Shown: positions 59,662-64,000 of the stretch, one piece after another
How the letters are laid out: the number at the start of each line of letters is the position of its first letter
Numbering within the stretch: position 1 is the first letter of the stretch
Source: Aphelocoma coerulescens
Lineage: Eukaryota > Chordata > Aves > Passeriformes > Corvidae
Length of the DNA stretch: 64,000 nt
Assembly: GCF_041296385.1 (NCBI RefSeq)
Contig: NC_091015.1
Span: 60,160,345 to 60,224,344, forward strand
Direction: 5' to 3'
Program-made: the position numbers and the translations under genes
Notes under the pieces: generated by a model
What the model saw: the letters and a program-made list of their open reading frames with translations, nothing else
What the model was told of the DNA's origin: nothing
Databases searched by the model: none

Positions 59662-60222
59662 TGTGCTGGTGTTGCTTGGGATAGAGTTAATTTTCTTTAT
59701 GGTAGCTTGTATGGGGCTGTGTTTTGAATTTGTGCTGTGGAAACAACGTTTATAATCTAGGGGTGTTTTAGTTACTCCTGAGCAGGGCTTGCACAGCATC
59801 GAGGTCTTTTCTGCTCCTCACCCCACCAGCACTGGGGGTGCGCAAGGAGTTGGGAGGGGACAGCCAGGAGAGTTAATCCCAACTGACCAAAGGGATATCC
59901 CACACCACATGGCATCATTCCAGTATATAGAGCTGGAGGAAGAAGAAGAAAGGGGTGAACTTTCAGAGTGGCGGCATTTGCCTTCCTAAGTAACCATCAC
60001 ATGTGATGGGGCTCTGCTCTCCTGGAGACAGGAAGTGGTGATTGAATTCCCTGTTTTGTTTTTCTTGAATGTGTAGCTTTTGCTTTCCCTATTAAACTGA
60101 CAGTATCTCAATCAATGAGTTTTCCCATTTTTACTCTTCCAACCCTTTCCTCCATCCCACTGTGGAGAAGTGAGAGAGCAGCTGTGTGAGACTTAGTTGC
60201 CAGCTGAGGTTAAACCACAGCA
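59662..60222 (+). mobile_element. ERVL-type solo LTR, full length
   Basis: It starts TGTGCTGGTGTTGC and ends GGTTAAACCACAGCA, 561 bp with TG...CA ends. Flanks GGTGG (59657-59661) and GGTGT (60223-60227) agree at four of five bases, an aged 5-bp duplication as expected for ERVL. The late part contains ATTAAA (60091-60096) as polyadenylation signal, then TATCTCAATCAATGAG and TCCATCCCACTGTGG, the typical U5 of common bird ERVL LTRs. It is the complete version of the interrupted copy at 4885-5610, in the same orientation 55 kb away. No internal region is attached. Confidence 0.92.
60091..60096 (+). promoter_or_regulatory. Polyadenylation signal of ERVL-type LTR
   Basis: ATTAAA in the expected position before the U5 pyrimidine-rich end. 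It is a weak variant of AATAAA. Confidence 0.65.
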
Positions 60223-60227
60223 GGTGT

Positions 60228-63200
60228 AAAAAAGAGAAGCACAAGAATGACTTTATCTCCTAACCAGATTTTAATTATGGAGAGTTTGATATTAAGCCAG
60301 TTTTGTATAATTAATTCAAAGAAATTGAATAACAGAATTTTCTAATTTCATCAGTACTTGATTGGATTTTTTTCTTCATAAAATATGTGATAGCTTGTAT
60401 AGTTCACAAAAAACAGTGGCATTCAAACACAATAGATGAAAACAGCATAATCCCTTGGATCAGGAAAGGAAAAATTGGAGCATATTTTTAAATGCCAACA
60501 CCAGCAATAAATTATTACTAATTAATAATCATGTATACTTATAATTTCACTTTGTGATATTGTGTTTTCCAAGAAAAAATTAATAAATTATTATGTTCTC
60601 AATACAACTATTGGCATATGAGTTTACTGAAAAAATACTGAAGTTTAAATTATAATGAAGTTAATTTAAAATATTTCTAATTAAATTGTCACTGTACTAA
60701 AAATAATAACACTACTTTAATTTCTGGTAATCTGTACTGACATTTGGATTATAAAAAAATAAATTTTGATCCAGGGTTTATAAAGTTCATTTTCCACTGA
60801 AAATTGCAAATGACCTTTCAACGACAAGTTAAGTCTTGACTTAAGCATTCTTTTGCATGGAGGCCAAGTGAAACAAGCTTAAAAGGGGCAGATTTCTTTG
60901 TGGCATGAGCATAGCATAGAACTTACATACAATATCTGTATTTGCAAAGCTTTCATATTTATAAAAGATTGCTTTTATATTACAGACATGCTTTATGTAG
61001 CTACAGTCAAAAATGTGGGTCAGAAAGCCCTCCATGTTGTTAAGTGGCTATGGGTGCCAAATTAAAATCAAGTTTCAATGAGGAACACCAGCACTCAAAG
61101 GTGGGATATCTCCCCTAAGCTAGACATGTTGAGAAGTAGTTGAGCTAAGAAATTTATCTTCTTACTTTCCAGTGATTTTTAGTTGGGCAACTCTTAAAGA
61201 AATACAAACAAAGCTCTGTGTAGGGGTAAGGAATTGTGATAGTTCCTTCCCCTCAAGGAATTATGATAGTTTCCATCAAGCACTTGGTACCTCAGGTAAT
61301 GCCATTTCTGCCTATGCAGGCATAAGAAGTCTTCTAAAGTAACCTTACCCAAAGCAAAAGCAATAAGCTCCATCTTAAATGTGTACCCCTGAGACAAGGC
61401 TTCATTAGATTTGGAAAGAGTAGGGAATTAAGAGTAAGTGAACTTGTACCTACAAGTCACTGTAAGACTGCATCTGTTACGTGTTTGTCCTGGGACAGCC
61501 TATCACCTGAAATGGGAGGTAAACATGCTCCATGAGCCAAGGCAGTGTTAATAAGAAGTCCCTGCAAACTGTGTTTGTTGCCACAGTCCTTGTCTCTATG
61601 TGACCATTCAGGACAACGAAGGTGCAGAAGCAGAGAGGGTGTATCAGGACAACATGCTGAGAAAAATAAAGCTACCTTTATGCACTTCTTGAGGAAAAGG
61701 GGGGAAGTTTTCTTACAAAAATGGTGAGGGGGAAGGAAAGAGGAGGTAAAAGAAAATGAGTGCCTTGTTAGTATTACCCAACTTGCAGAGAAACTGCTGC
61801 ATTTAATGAGCAATCAGAATGTTCATTTAGTCTAGTGCCAGATCTTGTTTTCAAGGAGACATTTGTGTGCTTAGATTGTTAATTAGCCGCAGCATCTATA
61901 ACCATCCTCTGCATATAGGATAAGGGCAGCAGTATAATTGAAGCACATCTAGAATTATAAAATACAAAATGAGATTTTGGGGGAGGGAAAGAACCTGTGA
62001 AATAAAGATTCATGTCCCTCTTTACATCCATGTGAACAGGACCTTTGACAGAAGGTATCAACACAGATACTGGCCTTTACCAAAGCATAGTGGAAATGAA
62101 ATACCATTCTTCTTCTCTAGTTCCTTGACGTTGGATAATGGAACCATATCCCACTGACTTTTTAAAAATATTTTTTAGATATTAGTATCACAGTTAATGT
62201 GTCAGGAGGGGCAGAAAGGAAGGAAAGTCCAGCCAACCAGGAATGCCTTTAATATGAGATAAATATGTAATGTCTGTGCATATAGGTTTCATTGCGAATT
62301 CTAGCAGGGGACAAAACATTAGCTTTTAAACTTTGGAGCTTTAATTTTGATGGCAGAACACACAGACTGCTACAGAAGAGTGCATATGCCCAGCTATAGG
62401 TTTAGGCTTTAAAAATAAGACTTTATATAATTTGAACTAAGGTTCAAATTATTAAAGTGGCCACAAGCAAAGTTATACTGAGGGTATCCAGTTCCTCTGT
62501 ACTGATTGCACTGCAGTGTCTTGCGTGCCTTGCTGACCTTTTACAGGGGAAGTGAATAGAAAGCTATACCAATTTTTTGTATGCTTTGCACATTGAATAC
62601 ATAACACTTTTTTAACAAAGAAGAAAATATAAAACATTTTTTGTAAGCTGAATTGTCACAGCTCGTGGGAAATCAATAGAACTATAATCAATAAGCAAGG
62701 CACCCTTGTGCCTTGTCCAAGCAACAGAATTTAGATTTCTTGTTTACTCTTTCTCAGCTGTATGTCTGGAAGTGTTTTTATCTCATTCATGTTTCAGGAG
62801 TCTGCATACAAGTCCGCAGGAACTAAGAATGCATTTCTGTATCATTTTTCAATAGCAGTGCTCAGTAACAGTTTCAATAGCATTTTTCAGCAGTGTGCTA
62901 TCATGAGAACAATATGAGGTTCTCTTGATTCAAATGGCCACCAATTGCCTCACATGGCAAACAACTAAACAACTCTGTTCACCTGTAAGTCAAAAAGAAG
63001 GGGCATCAAGACATGCCTTATCACCTTGCCAGCCTTTGATGTGGCTAGCTAGATTCGGCAGAATCCAAAGGAAGGTGTTTTCTTTGAACTGGAAGAAACT
63101 GGAGGCAGGGAAGATTCCTGAATGCTGTGGCTGTTCTAGTCTGCCCATGGTGTTCTCTCTGAGTCACTGAGGGGATGAGTTAGACCATGCTTTGATTACA

Positions 63201-63311
63201 TCCTTCTGCATTGTCCTTTACAGTATGAATCTAGCATGGGATGCCTGTTGGGTGCCAGGAGGCTCTTTTAGGTGTAAACCGTGCTGCTGTTGTATTAAAA
63301 TAGCCAGACCA
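60228..63311. other. Gene-free unique sequence
   Basis: No supported gene. A 27-bp imperfect tandem repeat lies at 61230-61280. Nothing else recognisable. Confidence 0.5.
61230..61280. repeat. 27-bp imperfect tandem duplication
   Basis: GGAATTGTGATAGTTCC starts at 61230 and GGAATTATGATAGTTTCC at 61257. Confidence 0.8.
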
Positions 63312-63660
63312 GTAGATACCTGCCAGATGTCTGCTGGGAATTCAATACAGTGGAGGAGACGGAGTCTAGGAGCTCCTTATAGTATATGGAGGAGAGCTTC
63401 TTGTCACAGCTGGTGAGCAAGCCTACCAGGGGTGGTGCCCCACTTGACCTGCTGTTTACAAGCAGAAAAGGGCTTCTGGGAGATGTGGTGGTCAGAGACC
63501 ATGTGGGGTACAGTGACCGTGATACAACAGAGTTTTCAATATTTGGTGAAACAAGGAGGAGCATCAGCAAAACTTCTACACTGAACTTCCCGAGTTCTGA
63601 GAGAGACAGGCTGAGAGACTTCAGCCTGTTCAGGATTCAGAGAGCACGTTGGGAGATATG
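63312..63660 (+). mobile_element. CR1 LINE endonuclease fragment
   Basis: In plus-strand translation, one frame near 63318-63350 reads YLPDVCWEFNT. A second frame from about 63386 reads LVSKPTRGGAPLDLLFTSRK, then GLLGDVVVRDHVGYSD and FSIFGETRRSISKTSTLNF. These are the C-terminal part of the CR1 ORF2 endonuclease domain (the segment with PTR.GA.LDLL and G.SDH/R). A stop and frame change separate the two, so it is dead. After about 63590 the text resembles the region near the CR1 3' end (GAGACAGGCTGAGAGACTTC), implying an internal deletion. A copy with endonuclease but without the reverse-transcriptase core is unusual and probably reflects that deletion. Confidence 0.88.
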
Positions 63661-64000
63661 GAGGATTCAAAATAGGTTAAGGAATTTGTGTCAGAAAACT
63701 AGCTGTTGTGGTTACTAACAGTGAATCAATTTGTTCTTGTTCCCAGCACTTTACTGTGCCTATGTAAGTTCACTTCATTTCTCTCATAATTTGGGTGCCT
63801 TGTTTGAGGCCATTAAAATCTTGTATTACTCATTTAGAACATATCTGATTGCCTTCCCTGGTGAAAGTAATTCTTCAAATATGGCATCTTTTTTTGCTGG
63901 TTTTTTTTTTCCTTTTGATTGGAACCAGCACTGTACGCATTTGTTTTCAATGAGATTCTAACAAAGAAAACAAGAATAGAAAAAACCCCTGCAAAATTTG
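63661..64000. other. Gene-free sequence at window end
   Basis: No gene seen. A T-run lies near 63900-63911. Confidence 0.55.

Noticed and set aside
1..64000. CRISPR array, tRNA or rRNA gene, or bacterial-type operon
   Set aside because: No regularly spaced repeats with unique spacers, no cloverleaf-like sequence and no long genuine coding frames were seen. The repeats are avian retroelements.

Overview
The window reads as bird nuclear DNA, most likely from a songbird-type (passerine) genome, and it holds no gene I can support. The avian assignment rests on the repeats: CR1 LINE fragments with the diagnostic CR1 reverse-transcriptase and 3' tail sequence, and several families of avian-style endogenous retrovirus LTRs. 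No bacterial or organellar features are present. The sequence is AT-rich and every long open frame is either inside a transposable element or is a short chance frame with no recognisable protein. It is best described as an intergenic region or a very large intron.

Layout. 1-4.9 kb: unique sequence with an (ATG)8 microsatellite. 4.9-5.6 kb: an old ERVL-type LTR split by a 441-bp solo LTR with a perfect 6-bp target duplication. 5.6-14.1 kb: unique sequence plus a small CR1 tail. 14.1-15.5 kb: the largest CR1 copy, with recognisable but broken reverse-transcriptase sequence. 17.56-18.11 kb, about 21.1-21.66 kb, about 23.0-23.7 kb and 26.96-28.21 kb: four further LTRs, the last apparently carrying a second LTR inside it. 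29.6-30.4 kb: an antisense CR1 copy. 30.4-37.5 kb: unique. 37.5-38.1 kb: a truncated minus-strand LTR. 43.5 and 44.5 kb: two CR1 3' tails.

The most distinctive part is 46.5-53.5 kb, where three members of one 1.3-kb LTR family sit in the same orientation, each bounded by its own different 5-bp target-site duplication (CCTAC, AGCAC, TGCCC). They are therefore three independent insertions and not a local duplication. They carry GC-rich segments and C-tracts whose length differs strongly between copies. At 59.66-60.22 kb a full-length copy of the ERVL-type LTR first seen at 4.9 kb recurs in the same orientation, and the window ends in a CR1 endonuclease fragment.

There is no operon-like or pathway organisation. 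The biology on show is insertion history: nested insertions, solo LTR formation, 5'-truncated LINEs, and LTR promoter and polyadenylation signals scattered through otherwise gene-free DNA. Functional effects on neighbouring genes cannot be judged from the sequence alone.
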